Assembly: GCF_021728395.1 (NCBI RefSeq)
Contig: NZ_JAKKCM010000001.1
Location: 124,001 to 188,000, forward strand
Direction: 5' to 3'
Length of the DNA: 64,000 nucleotides
From: Vibrio sp. J1-1
GTDB lineage: Bacteria > Pseudomonadota > Gammaproteobacteria > Enterobacterales > Vibrionaceae
Part shown: piece after piece, positions 18,935 through 27,772 of the stretch
Layout: the number at the start of each line of letters is the position of its first letter
Position numbering within the stretch: position 1 is the stretch's first letter
Translations under genes and position numbers: made by a program
The notes under the pieces: model-generated
Databases searched by the model: none
The model's input: only the letters and a program-made list of their open reading frames with translations
What the model was told of the DNA's origin: nothing

Positions 18935-20092
18935 TTATAAAGCGAGTTTTAATATCTCCACTGCATCCTCCGGCGTGACGTCTTTATGCTCACCCATTGC
19001 CAACATACCGTGTAGAATCAACTTGTCTTGAACGGCAGGAATATCTTTCTCACCTAAACCGTATGCAGATAGCGTGGTGGGATTCCCCATTAAGGCAAAG
19101 AACTCTTCTGTTTTTTGAATGGCAGCATCAATCTGCTCATCTTCTGTTCCTGACGTGATGTTGAATACACGCTGAGCATATTGCAGCAATTTGCCTCGTT
19201 TTTGTGCTTTTTTATATTTCCACATTGCAGGAAGAACGATCGCTAATGTCTGCGCATGATCCAATCCATACAGTGCGGTCAGCTCATGGCCAATGGCATG
19301 CGTTGCCCAATCCGTAGGGACACCACACTTCAGTGTTCCATTGAGTGCTATTGTCGCAGTCCACATTAGATTCGCACGGACTTCGTAATCGTTTGGTGTT
19401 TCAAGCGCCAGTGGGCCGTCTTCTAGCACATTGAGTAATAGACTTTCTGCAAATCGATCAGAGACTTTCGCATTCACTGGGTACGTCAAATACTGCTCCA
19501 AAATGTGAACAAAACTGTCAACCGCACCATTCGCAATTTGTCGTGCTGGCAGAGAATACGTGGTTTCAGGATCAAGGATAGAGAAAGACGGGCGAACATG
19601 CTCTGAGCCAAACGACAGCTTATCTTGTGTTTCTGCACGGGTAATCACGCCGTTTCTGTTCATTTCAGATCCTGTCGCGGGCAACGTCAGAACACAGCCT
19701 AACGTTAAGGCATTTTCTACACAGCTTCCCCCCGTCGCGATGATGTCCCAGTAATCGCTTTCATAACAGGCGGCAGCACTGATGAACTTACTGCCATCAA
19801 TAACGGAGCCACCACCTACAGCAAGAATGACATCAATGTCTTGTTCCTTGGCGATTTCAACCGCTTTCACTAATGTTTCGTAATGTGGATTAGGTTCGAT
19901 TCCACCAAACTCAAACACGGTGTAGCCATCGAGGGCAGCCATCACTTGCTCGTATACGCCGTTACTTTTGATGCTGCCACCACCGTAGGTGATCAGAATT
20001 TTGCTACCGAGTGGCACTTCTTCTGTAAGAGTCGAAATTTGACCTTTACCGAAGTGCACTTTGGTAGGGTTGAAGTAGGTAAAGTTGTTCAT
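18935..20092 (-). CDS. yqhD: NADPH-dependent aldehyde reductase / iron-containing alcohol dehydrogenase YqhD
   Basis: A 385-aa group III metal-dependent alcohol dehydrogenase that follows E. coli YqhD almost end to end (N-terminus MNNF..PT..FGKG, LITYGGGSIK, FGGIEPNP, VGGGSVIDG). The metal site is visible: Asp and His in NGAVDSFVHILEQY and His in ATHAIGHELTALYGLDHAQ. YqhD reduces a wide range of toxic aldehydes from lipid peroxidation with NADPH. In E. coli it is controlled by the AraC-type YqhC; no yqhC is adjacent here, and the gene is divergent from a solA-type oxidase. Confidence 0.93.
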   Translation of the reverse strand: MNNFTYFNPTKVHFGKGQISTLTEEVPLGSKILITYGGGSIKSNGVYEQVMAALDGYTVFEFGGIEPNPHYETLVKAVEIAKEQDIDVILAVGGGSVIDGSKFISAAACYESDYWDIIATGGSCVENALTLGCVLTLPATGSEMNRNGVITRAETQDKLSFGSEHVRPSFSILDPETTYSLPARQIANGAVDSFVHILEQYLTYPVNAKVSDRFAESLLLNVLEDGPLALETPNDYEVRANLMWTATIALNGTLKCGVPTDWATHAIGHELTALYGLDHAQTLAIVLPAMWKYKKAQKRGKLLQYAQRVFNITSGTEDEQIDAAIQKTEEFFALMGNPTTLSAYGLGEKDIPAVQDKLILHGMLAMGEHKDVTPEDAVEILKLAL

Positions 20093-20172
20093 ATTACGTC
20101 CTGGGAATCGATGTTTTTTTGACTATCGATAAATCGTCAACGATTCAGGCACTACAGTCAAGGGCAGTCGGC

Positions 20173-20212
20173 ATTGATATCAATATGAATACTAACTTTT
20201 CAATCAATTGAA
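20173..20212. promoter_or_regulatory. Two palindromes in the yqhD/solA divergent promoter region
   Basis: ATTGATATCAAT (20173-20184) is a perfect 12-bp palindrome. TTCAATCAATTGAA (20199-20212) is a 6-2-6 inverted repeat. Both share ATTGA/TCAAT half-sites and lie in the 166-base divergent gap, so they may bind one regulator. This is inference. Confidence 0.4.
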
Positions 20213-20258
20213 ATATGATAGAGTTTCAACAGCTTTACATAACGTTAACGGAGTAATA

Positions 20259-21383
20259 ATGCAGTACGATGTGATTGTTGTCGGTGCAGGATCGATGGGT
20301 ATGTCCACAGGCTACTTTTTAGCTAAACAAGGGAAAAAAGTACTACTTCTTGATGCTTTTGATCCGCCCCACTCACACGCCAGTCATCATGGTGAAACCC
20401 GCATTATCCGACATGCATACGGAGAAGGTGAAGAATACGTACCATTGGCATTACGAGCGCAAGAACTTTGGGGTGAGTTAGAACAGTTATCAGGCAAATC
20501 TTTATTCCTCAAAACGGGTGTTCTTAATATTGGTGATGAGCGCTCACCTTTTATCTCGATGCTTATTGCCAGTGCAAAAAAACATCAGCTTCCGCTTGAG
20601 ATTTTAAGTGCTGAAGAGGCAAACCAACGCTTTGAAGGCCTTAACCTACCACCAGAATATATCGGTTGTTTTGAATCCACTTCGGGTGTTTTAAGAGTCG
20701 AAGATTGTATTCAGGCATACCGTGATCTCGCCCTTGCTCACGGGGCAACACTGCTTACACACCATAAGGTATCTGGCATTGAACTCCTTGATGAGGGCGT
20801 CAGCGTTACAGCAAACGGCAATACATTTCAGGGTAAGAAACTGGTTGTCTCCGTTGGTGCATGGTCAAACGACCTGCTGGATATGCTAGGCGTAAGCTTG
20901 CCAATCAGTCCGATTCGTAAAACATTTGCTTGGTACAACGCACCAGAAACCCTTTATGGAGAGGGGACTTTCCCTGCATTTTCCTTTGTAACTCCAGAGG
21001 GTATCTATTACGGATTCCCAAGTATTGATGGCGCAGGATTAAAAATAGGTCGCCATGATTTAGGTGAAGACCAAGATCCCAACGCAGACATCACGCCTTT
21101 CGACAACCAAGCAGATTCAGCAGACCTTCAACAACTGCTAGATAAACACATGCCCCACGTTGAATCGCTGAAGTTTGGTAAAACCTGCATGTACACCCGA
21201 ACGCCAGATGAAAACTTCATTATCGATAAGCATCCAGATAATGACAATGTCGTGCTAGTGTCTGGCTTTTCCGGGCATGGATTCAAATTTGCCAGCGTGA
21301 TTGGCGAAGTTGTCGCGGATATAGCGATTGATAAACCGGCTAAGTTTAACCTGTCTCTGTTCTCAGTTGACCGGTTTAACTAA
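20259..21383 (+). CDS. solA: N-methyl-L-tryptophan oxidase / monomeric sarcosine oxidase
   Basis: A 374-aa flavoenzyme that oxidatively demethylates N-methyl amino acids, releasing formaldehyde and H2O2. The ATG at 20259 is chosen since ACGGAGT lies just upstream and the FAD-binding strand DVIVVGAGSMGMSTG then starts near residue 4. The family's covalent flavin Cys is in KTCMYTRTPDENF (about residue 308), and SGFSGHGFKFA closes the FAD site. The closest characterised relative is E. coli SolA; sarcosine oxidase activity is an alternative. Formaldehyde made here could be handled by the fdhA product encoded 21 kb away. Confidence 0.9.
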   Translation: MQYDVIVVGAGSMGMSTGYFLAKQGKKVLLLDAFDPPHSHASHHGETRIIRHAYGEGEEYVPLALRAQELWGELEQLSGKSLFLKTGVLNIGDERSPFISMLIASAKKHQLPLEILSAEEANQRFEGLNLPPEYIGCFESTSGVLRVEDCIQAYRDLALAHGATLLTHHKVSGIELLDEGVSVTANGNTFQGKKLVVSVGAWSNDLLDMLGVSLPISPIRKTFAWYNAPETLYGEGTFPAFSFVTPEGIYYGFPSIDGAGLKIGRHDLGEDQDPNADITPFDNQADSADLQQLLDKHMPHVESLKFGKTCMYTRTPDENFIIDKHPDNDNVVLVSGFSGHGFKFASVIGEVVADIAIDKPAKFNLSLFSVDRFN

Positions 21384-21417
21384 TTCTGCCGCGACAGCAA
21401 CAAGTTGGGCCAATGAA

Positions 21418-21448
21418 GAAATATGGTTATCTCGCGCAACCATATTTC
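21418..21448 (+). terminator. Intrinsic terminator
   Basis: An 11-bp stem (21418-21428 with 21438-21448), 9-nt loop and a following run of five T. It ends the solA gene. Confidence 0.75.
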
Positions 21449-21650
21449 TTTTTAGTCTGTCTAATATCGACATCAAAAATTACCGACATCCAATCGGGTG
21501 ACATCTTATCCCCCTGTCTGTCCTCCACCAAAAACTTGAAATATTTTCATATACAACATGATCAAACTGAGATTGAGCTGATGGGGTGATAGCGCGACTA
21601 TTCAGACATCGAGGCATGTTAATGTCTTGTTTCAACGTCGAGGTAAATAG

Positions 21651-22781
21651 ATGTCAGTTCAAAGCAATATAAATCCTATCACCACACCTTTCTACGCCGA
21701 TCAGGTCGGCAGTTTACTGCGCAGTGAAACATTAAAAAAAGCACGCTTACAAAAGCAGAGCAACGAAATCAGCGCAGAGCAACTCATTGAAGTTCAAAAA
21801 CAAGAGACCCGAAAGCACGTCGAGAAACAGAAGCAAGCGGGCCTTAAGGTAATTACCGATGGCGAATACTCTCGCGCTTGGTGGCACTTTGACTTTTTAG
21901 AAGGATTGAATGGCGTCGAGGGTTATACACCAGAGACACCACTTAACTTTAAAGGCACCAAACCTAAGACTCACAGCATCAGAGTTATCGATAAAATTAG
22001 CTTTTCTGATCAGCACCCATTCCTTGCTGACTTTGAATTCCTAAATTCATTGCTGGATCCAAAAGAGCACGTTGCCAAGCAAACGATACCTAGTCCGAAC
22101 ATGCTGTTTCTACGTGCCAAAAACACCGCGAGCTACTATAACGAGACGAACAACGAGCTCTTTATCAAAGACTTAGTAACTGCGTACCAAGATGCGATCC
22201 AAGCCTTTTACGATAAAGGATGTCGCTACCTTCAGCTCGATGATACCGCATGGGCGTCTTTCTTCTCAGAAGACGGCGTTGAAGGGATCAAAGCGCTTGG
22301 ATATGAAACCGAAGAGCTACTTGATATTTTTGCAAATCTCTTAAACGAGTCCATCAAGAACAAGCCTAAAGATATGCTGATTACCATGCACATCTGTCGC
22401 GGCAACTTTCAGTCTACCTACTTTGGTTCTGGTGGTTATGACGCTGCCGCTGAAACGATTTTCGGCAAGCTAAATGTCGACGGCCTGTTTCTGGAGTTTG
22501 ATGACGAGCGTTCTGGTGGGTTTGAGCCACTTAAACACGTCACAAGGAAAGATTTGTTTATCGTACTCGGTTTGGTGACGTCAAAATCACCTGAGCTTGA
22601 ACCAAGTGAGTACATTCAGTCACGTGTTAAAGCAGCAACTCAATTTATTCCACTCGAACAACTGCGTTTAAGCCCGCAATGTGGTTTCGCTTCTACAGAG
22701 GAAGGCAATATCCTTACGGAAGACGACCAGTGGAACAAGCTTAAACACGTTGTAGAAATCGCTGAACAAGTGTGGAACTAA
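21651..22781 (+). CDS. Cobalamin-independent methionine synthase C-terminal-like protein (MetE-C family)
   Basis: A 376-aa protein that corresponds to the catalytic half of MetE, like B. subtilis YxjG/YxjH. Zinc and homocysteine ligands are visible: His and Cys in ITMHICRGNF (about residue 247) and Cys in LSPQCGFAST (about 344). Stand-alone forms may methylate homocysteine from an alternative methyl donor; the donor is not readable. GAGGT precedes the ATG and a strong terminator follows. An AGACAT/ATGTCT inverted repeat (21604-21627) lies in the leader. Confidence 0.87.
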   Translation: MSVQSNINPITTPFYADQVGSLLRSETLKKARLQKQSNEISAEQLIEVQKQETRKHVEKQKQAGLKVITDGEYSRAWWHFDFLEGLNGVEGYTPETPLNFKGTKPKTHSIRVIDKISFSDQHPFLADFEFLNSLLDPKEHVAKQTIPSPNMLFLRAKNTASYYNETNNELFIKDLVTAYQDAIQAFYDKGCRYLQLDDTAWASFFSEDGVEGIKALGYETEELLDIFANLLNESIKNKPKDMLITMHICRGNFQSTYFGSGGYDAAAETIFGKLNVDGLFLEFDDERSGGFEPLKHVTRKDLFIVLGLVTSKSPELEPSEYIQSRVKAATQFIPLEQLRLSPQCGFASTEEGNILTEDDQWNKLKHVVEIAEQVWN

Positions 22782-22818
22782 CTATCGTCAGCCTGGCTAG
22801 GTCTGTAGCGATAAACCC

Positions 22819-22846
22819 AAAGTGCCGATGAAATCATCGGCACTTT
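22819..22846 (+). terminator. Intrinsic terminator
   Basis: A 12-bp stem (22819-22830 with 22835-22846) with core AGTGCCGATG, a 4-nt loop, then T7. It ends the methionine synthase-like gene and faces the convergent MocR gene. Confidence 0.9.
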
Positions 22847-22898
22847 TTTTAATTTGAACAAACCACTACGCGTTAGTTTCAGCCTCAGTTTTGAGTTT

Positions 22899-24692
22899 CT
22901 AGGCTTGGGTTGTTTCACCAATCAGCGTGGCATCGCCAATAAAGTAGCCATCTTCACCAAACCGCTTGATAGAGTCGCCATCCAAAATAACCGTTACTCT
23001 GCGTACATCCGCAAATTGACAGTTACGCCACTGGTACATAAAGTGATTATTTTCAATCCACCAGTAACCTTCATCCGCGTCATTCGGTCTATCAGACACC
23101 CCTGTCATTTTGCCATCCGCCTGAAAGGTGATTCGGTATGGGATATTGAAGCAATCTCTTGTCAGAACGACCCTGTCAGAAAGTAACTCTCGTATACGCT
23201 TGCCGTTTAAACGAACGCCTTCTGCATCTTCTACTCGCGGAATAGGTAGTATTTTCTTTGCCAACTGAGCGAGCTTCTCGATACCGCTGCGAATATCGGC
23301 ATTCTTTATCGACTGAAAACTGAGACGGAAACTGTTATTACGCTTTTCACACGTATAATACTTGGCACCGTTGTTTATCAATATGCCATGAGCCTTCGCC
23401 AATTCCTCAAGTAAACCGGCATCAAAGTCTTCACGGTAATCTATCCAAAATGCGGTTCCCGCAAGTGAAGGGGTAACACCGGATTGAGGAAAATAAGTGT
23501 TTAACGCTTTTTCCATGGTTAACCACTTCTCACGATATTTCTTCAACATCTTCTGGATTAACGAATCGTAATAACCAAGGCTGATGAAAAGCGCTAACGT
23601 CTGGCAGTTGTTCTTTGGCGGTAAACTATGCATCCGCTGCTGAACTTGCCTTATCTGCTTAATAAGCGGTGGCGACGCCACAATAAACCCTAACCTTAAG
23701 CCCGGTGCAATAATCGAAGAAAAGCTAGAGATATAGATAATACGCTCACTCGGGTATTCGCTACGGAGGGCCGGGCACTTATCGTCGATAAAATTGATGT
23801 CATGCTCAAAGTCGTCCTCAATAACGAGCAAATCTTCCTGTTCAGCCTTTTCCATCAATCGCTTTCTTCGTTGCGAAGACATTCTAACCGTCGTAGGAAA
23901 CTGATTGCTCGGTGTTGTGTAAACAAGCTGACAGGAGTCCAGTCTGTCGTCGACAACCATACCTTCCCTATCGACTTCTAACGGTTGAACGTTCGCCCGC
24001 CGTGCTCTGAACTGCTGAAGGGCTTCTGGGTATCCGGGATTTTCAAAGCCGACTTTCGTGTAGCGTGAAACCAGTAGTTTGGAGATTAAATACAAGCTGT
24101 TTTGACAACCATGAGTTAACGCTATCTGATCCTCATCGACAAAGATCCCGCGATTCGGTAGTACACGGGTTCTAATCTGCTCAATAAGATCGTGGTAGTC
24201 ATTATCGTCGGAAGTCCAACTTTTGTGATTGATCTTATTCAGTGATTGAATGGCGCATTTACGCCACTCGGATACCGGGAAGAGATCCTCATCGACCTGG
24301 CCATGGACAAAGAGGTAAGGATAATTCTTGAGATTATTCGCGGTTGAGCCATGCGCTTCATCGCCTTCTATCAGGTATTTTTCCCAATCCAGTTGCCTTT
24401 CAGATTCAAGTACGCGTTCAGGGGCTTTTTTTTCGGAGACTTCTAACTCAGGATTAACGAAGTAGCCTTTTCTCTCTACCGAAATGAGTAAACCTTCATC
24501 AGTGAGTTGGTCATAGACTCTGAGTACAGTGTTCCGAGATACAGAAAGGGACTGAGCGAGCTTTCGTGATGATTCAAGGCTGCGGTGTTTGGAAACAAAG
24601 CCATCAAATATCGCCTGAGAGATGCTGCTTTTGATTTGTTCTTGTAACGTACGTGAATCGAGAGGATCGATGTGAATGTAACCCTGGAGCAT
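22899..24692 (-). CDS. MocR/GabR-type regulator with degenerate PLP site and extra C-terminal domain
   Basis: A 597-aa protein from the ATG at 24692 (AGGT upstream); the in-frame ATG at 24722 lacks an RBS. Order: GntR winged helix (about 5-72, SRKLAQSLSVSRNTVLRVYDQL), linker, fold-type I aminotransferase-like domain (about 100-480), and a further 110 or so residues absent from typical MocR proteins. In the aminotransferase domain IEDDFEHD keeps the Asp (293) but has Phe295 where GabR has Tyr281, and SSFSSIIAPGLRLGF has Ser326 where GabR has the PLP lysine 312; the 31-residue spacing is identical. The gene follows gabT by 130 nt on the same strand and likely controls the gab/TRAP locus, perhaps without PLP-linked sensing. 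Confidence 0.88.
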   Translation of the reverse strand: MLQGYIHIDPLDSRTLQEQIKSSISQAIFDGFVSKHRSLESSRKLAQSLSVSRNTVLRVYDQLTDEGLLISVERKGYFVNPELEVSEKKAPERVLESERQLDWEKYLIEGDEAHGSTANNLKNYPYLFVHGQVDEDLFPVSEWRKCAIQSLNKINHKSWTSDDNDYHDLIEQIRTRVLPNRGIFVDEDQIALTHGCQNSLYLISKLLVSRYTKVGFENPGYPEALQQFRARRANVQPLEVDREGMVVDDRLDSCQLVYTTPSNQFPTTVRMSSQRRKRLMEKAEQEDLLVIEDDFEHDINFIDDKCPALRSEYPSERIIYISSFSSIIAPGLRLGFIVASPPLIKQIRQVQQRMHSLPPKNNCQTLALFISLGYYDSLIQKMLKKYREKWLTMEKALNTYFPQSGVTPSLAGTAFWIDYREDFDAGLLEELAKAHGILINNGAKYYTCEKRNNSFRLSFQSIKNADIRSGIEKLAQLAKKILPIPRVEDAEGVRLNGKRIRELLSDRVVLTRDCFNIPYRITFQADGKMTGVSDRPNDADEGYWWIENNHFMYQWRNCQFADVRRVTVILDGDSIKRFGEDGYFIGDATLIGETTQA

Positions 24693-24749
24693 AAATGACC
24701 TAGCCTTTACTGCGCCGGCCATTTACACATGCCCGGCTTCAACTACTTA

Positions 24750-24763
24750 ACCTGAATTCAGGT
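24750..24763. promoter_or_regulatory. 14-bp perfect palindrome upstream of the MocR gene
   Basis: ACCTGAATTCAGGT lies 58 nt before the MocR start, in the 130-base gap after gabT. It may be an operator. A weak hairpin (CAAAAGC/GCTTTTG, about 24781-24809) also lies in this gap and may attenuate gabT transcription. Confidence 0.4.
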
Positions 24764-24822
24764 CACTAAACCATACCACTCAAAAGCAGCACGTTAAATG
24801 CCGCTTTTGAAGGTTTTATCAG

Positions 24823-26097
24823 CTATCGAGTTAAAGCCTGCAACTCAGATTTGATGATATCTAACCCTTTACAGATCAGTTCATCTTCAATCGTTAGCGG
24901 TGGCAGGAAGCGGATAACGTTTCCTTTTACGCCACATGAGAGTAGCACCACGCCTGCTTTATTTGCACTTGCAACCAGCTTTTTCGTCAGTTCAGGTAAT
25001 GGCGCTTTAGTACCAGGGTCGTTAAATTCGATTGCGATCATTGCACCAACTTGGCGAATATCACCAATTTGGGGCACCTCTTTCTGCATCTCAGATAACA
25101 ACTCGGCGAAGGTTTGGCCAATCTGCTCCGCTCTTTCACACAAAGATTCTGACTCAATAATGTTAAGAACCTCTATGCCAGCGACACAAGCCAAAGGTGA
25201 ACCAGCATAAGTACCACCTAAACCACCTGGATTTGCTGAATCCATGATCTCAGCTTTACCAACTATACCCGATAGTGGGAATCCACCAGCGATACCTTTT
25301 GCCATTGTAATGATATCGGGAACGATTCCAAGATATTCTGAAGCAAACATCTTGCCAGTTCGAGCAAAACCTGTCTGAATTTCGTCACAGATAAGAACGA
25401 TGCCGTGCTTATCACAAACTTCTCTCAGCTTTTGCGCCCAAGCGGCAGGCGCTTGATAAAAACCACCCTCACCTTGAATAGGCTCAAAGATCATCGCCGC
25501 AACGCGAGTTGGTTCAATATCACACGCAAACAAATCGTCTAATGCGTCTAGGCTATCTTGCTCACTAATACCGTGGTATTCATTTGGGAACGGTAGGTGA
25601 TAGATCTCGTTCGGAAAAGGGCCAAAACCCGCTTTATACGGAGCCACTTTACCTGTTAAGCCCATACACATATTGGTTCGGCCATGAAAACCACCTTTAA
25701 AGGCGATCACACCACTACGACCAGTATGCGCACGAGCCACTTTGACCGCATTTTCCACCGCTTCCGCGCCCGTGGTTAAAAAGGCAACTTTTTTCTCACC
25801 TTCACCCGGAGCAACATCGACGATTTTTTCTGCCAATTCAATAAAGCTGCTGTAAGGGGTTACCATCGAACAAGTGTGACTGAACTTTTCTAGTTGTTCT
25901 TTTACTGCTGCAATAATTTGAGGGTGAGAATGCCCCGTGTTCGTTACTGCAATACCAGCGGCAAAATCGATGTATTCTTTGCCTTCGATATCCGTCAAAA
26001 GTGCATTTTTCGCACTCTCGATGTATACCGCGCTAAGGTTTGCCATGCCCTTAGCAACTACTTTTTCTTTACGCTCTTGCCATTGTGAATTTGTCAT
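24823..26097 (-). CDS. gabT: 4-aminobutyrate--2-oxoglutarate transaminase
   Basis: A 424-aa class III PLP aminotransferase that moves the amino group of GABA to 2-oxoglutarate, giving succinate semialdehyde and glutamate. The PLP lysine is Lys267 in MAKGIAGGFPLSG, preceded by ICDEIQTGFARTG with the PLP-contacting Asp. Length and motifs agree with E. coli GabT (K268). The start follows the gabD stop by 39 nt with AAGGAAC ahead, so the two form an operon. Related enzymes also use 5-aminovalerate, so the true substrate could be another omega-amino acid. Confidence 0.94.
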   Translation of the reverse strand: MTNSQWQERKEKVVAKGMANLSAVYIESAKNALLTDIEGKEYIDFAAGIAVTNTGHSHPQIIAAVKEQLEKFSHTCSMVTPYSSFIELAEKIVDVAPGEGEKKVAFLTTGAEAVENAVKVARAHTGRSGVIAFKGGFHGRTNMCMGLTGKVAPYKAGFGPFPNEIYHLPFPNEYHGISEQDSLDALDDLFACDIEPTRVAAMIFEPIQGEGGFYQAPAAWAQKLREVCDKHGIVLICDEIQTGFARTGKMFASEYLGIVPDIITMAKGIAGGFPLSGIVGKAEIMDSANPGGLGGTYAGSPLACVAGIEVLNIIESESLCERAEQIGQTFAELLSEMQKEVPQIGDIRQVGAMIAIEFNDPGTKAPLPELTKKLVASANKAGVVLLSCGVKGNVIRFLPPLTIEDELICKGLDIIKSELQALTR

Positions 26098-26136
26098 AGC
26101 CTTGTTCCTTTAAAACTATCGTCAGTCTGTTGTTTG

Positions 26137-27564
26137 TTACATTCCGCCAAGGCAGATGTATTTAATGTTCAAGTATTCATCGATACCTTGTTTCGCGCCT
26201 TCGCGGCCAAAGCCAGATTGCTTAACGCCACCAAACGGAGCGACTTCATTTGAGATGATCCCTTCGTTTACTCCCACCATTCCGTATTCCAACTTTTCGG
26301 CGATAGAGAATGCGCGAGTCAGCGTATTGGTGTAGAAATAACTGGCTAAGCCGTAAATCGTATCGTTGGCGAGCGTGACCAACTCATCGTCATTGCTAAA
26401 GCGGATGATTGGTGCAACAGGGCCAAATAGCTCAGTTTGCACAATATCCATGTCCTGAGTTACTTCGGTCAGAATCGTTGGCTGCACGTATAATCCACCT
26501 AGGTCATCACCGCCAAAGGCTACATTCGCGCCTTGTTCGACGGCTGTTGCGATATAGCCCATCACCTGTGCTTTCGCTTTGCTGTCGATCAGCGGGCCGA
26601 TTGTTACGCCAGGCTCAATACCGTTTCCGACTTTGAGCTCAGCCACAGCGGCTTTGAATTTTTCAACAAATTGGTCGTATACGGCATCCTGCACATAAAA
26701 GCGGTTTGCGCAGACACAGGTTTGACCCGCGTTACGAAACTTAGAGGCGATCGCACCTTTAACCGCTTCATCAATATCGGCATCATCAAACACAATAAAT
26801 GGCGCGTTTCCGCCGAGTTCCATGGATGTACGCTTGATGGTGTCAGCACACTGTTTTATCAGTTGGCTACCCACCCCAGTCGAGCCAGTGAAAGACAATT
26901 TTTGAATATCTGGGTGTTGGCAGAAAAGATCGCCAATCGCGACAGAAGAGTGATTGTTCACCACAACCAGCAACTCTTTCGGCAGTCCAGCCTGATAAGC
27001 TAATTCGGCGATAGCGTAGGCAGAAAGCGGAGTTTGATTTGCCGGTTTGACAATAAAGCTACAGCCTGCTGCCAATGCTGGCGCGGCTTTACGCGTGATC
27101 ATCGCGGTTGGGAAATTCCATGGTGTAATCGCTGCAGCAATACCAATTGGCTGCTTGATTGTCATGATTCTTTTGTTACCCGCTGGTGTCGGGATGGTAT
27201 CGCCGTATGTGCGCTTCGCTTCTTCGGCAAACCACTGAATAAATGATGCGCCATAAATAATTTCACCTTTCGCTTCAGCTACTGGTTTGCCTTGCTCTAA
27301 GGTCATTATGCGGGCGAGATCATCACTGTTTTCGATAACCAGATCGTACCAACGCTTTAAAATGGCTGAGCGCTCTGACGCGGTTCGCTCCTGCCATAAT
27401 TTCTGAGCTTGTTTGGACTGCTCAATTAGCCCTTCAATTTGTGCTGGTTGTAGTGATGGAACATAGCCAATCACTTCATTTGTTGCTGGGTTCACAACAG
27501 CAATAGCGTCATCGCTTGCTTCACAGGTTCCCTTCAACAGGGATTGGTTTGAAACCTTGTCCAT
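26137..27564 (-). CDS. gabD: Succinate-semialdehyde dehydrogenase (NADP-dependent)
   Basis: A 475-aa aldehyde dehydrogenase that oxidises succinate semialdehyde to succinate, the step after GabT. The catalytic Cys283 is in FRNAGQTCVCANRFYVQ, a signature of GabD, and the general base Glu is in MELGGNAPFIVFDDAD. The NAD(P) Rossmann segment is SFTGSTGVGSQL. It is the first gene of the gabD-gabT(-MocR) unit, with GAGAG before the ATG. The promoter region is shared with the divergent TRAP genes. Confidence 0.94.
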   Translation of the reverse strand: MDKVSNQSLLKGTCEASDDAIAVVNPATNEVIGYVPSLQPAQIEGLIEQSKQAQKLWQERTASERSAILKRWYDLVIENSDDLARIMTLEQGKPVAEAKGEIIYGASFIQWFAEEAKRTYGDTIPTPAGNKRIMTIKQPIGIAAAITPWNFPTAMITRKAAPALAAGCSFIVKPANQTPLSAYAIAELAYQAGLPKELLVVVNNHSSVAIGDLFCQHPDIQKLSFTGSTGVGSQLIKQCADTIKRTSMELGGNAPFIVFDDADIDEAVKGAIASKFRNAGQTCVCANRFYVQDAVYDQFVEKFKAAVAELKVGNGIEPGVTIGPLIDSKAKAQVMGYIATAVEQGANVAFGGDDLGGLYVQPTILTEVTQDMDIVQTELFGPVAPIIRFSNDDELVTLANDTIYGLASYFYTNTLTRAFSIAEKLEYGMVGVNEGIISNEVAPFGGVKQSGFGREGAKQGIDEYLNIKYICLGGM

Positions 27565-27623
27565 AATTCACTCTCTTACTTTCGTCTATGAGAAGAATGC
27601 TATCGACAAAAAAAACGGTGCCT

Positions 27624-27701
27624 AAGTACCAGTTTGAAAATATTCATGGTACCAGCATAAAAATTTAAACTGGTACCATCGTATGTCACCGACTGGTTCT
27701 A
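27624..27701. promoter_or_regulatory. Array of four TGGTACCA-like boxes between gabD and the TRAP operon
   Basis: Boxes start at 27624 (AAGTACCA), 27647 (TGGTACCA), 27671 (TGGTACCA) and 27694 (TGGTTCTA). Spacing is 23, 24 and 23 bp, about two helical turns, so a regulator could bind one DNA face. The central two are perfect 8-bp palindromes. GabR of B. subtilis binds direct ATACCA repeats, which share the TACCA core. The array lies in the 208-base gap between the two divergent starts and is the best candidate operator for the MocR protein. Confidence 0.6.
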
Positions 27702-27772
27702 TTCCTTTAGCACTCGACTCTTAATATGAGTATCGAAAACGGAATCGAAAAACATTTAGAAGAGGACTTTCT

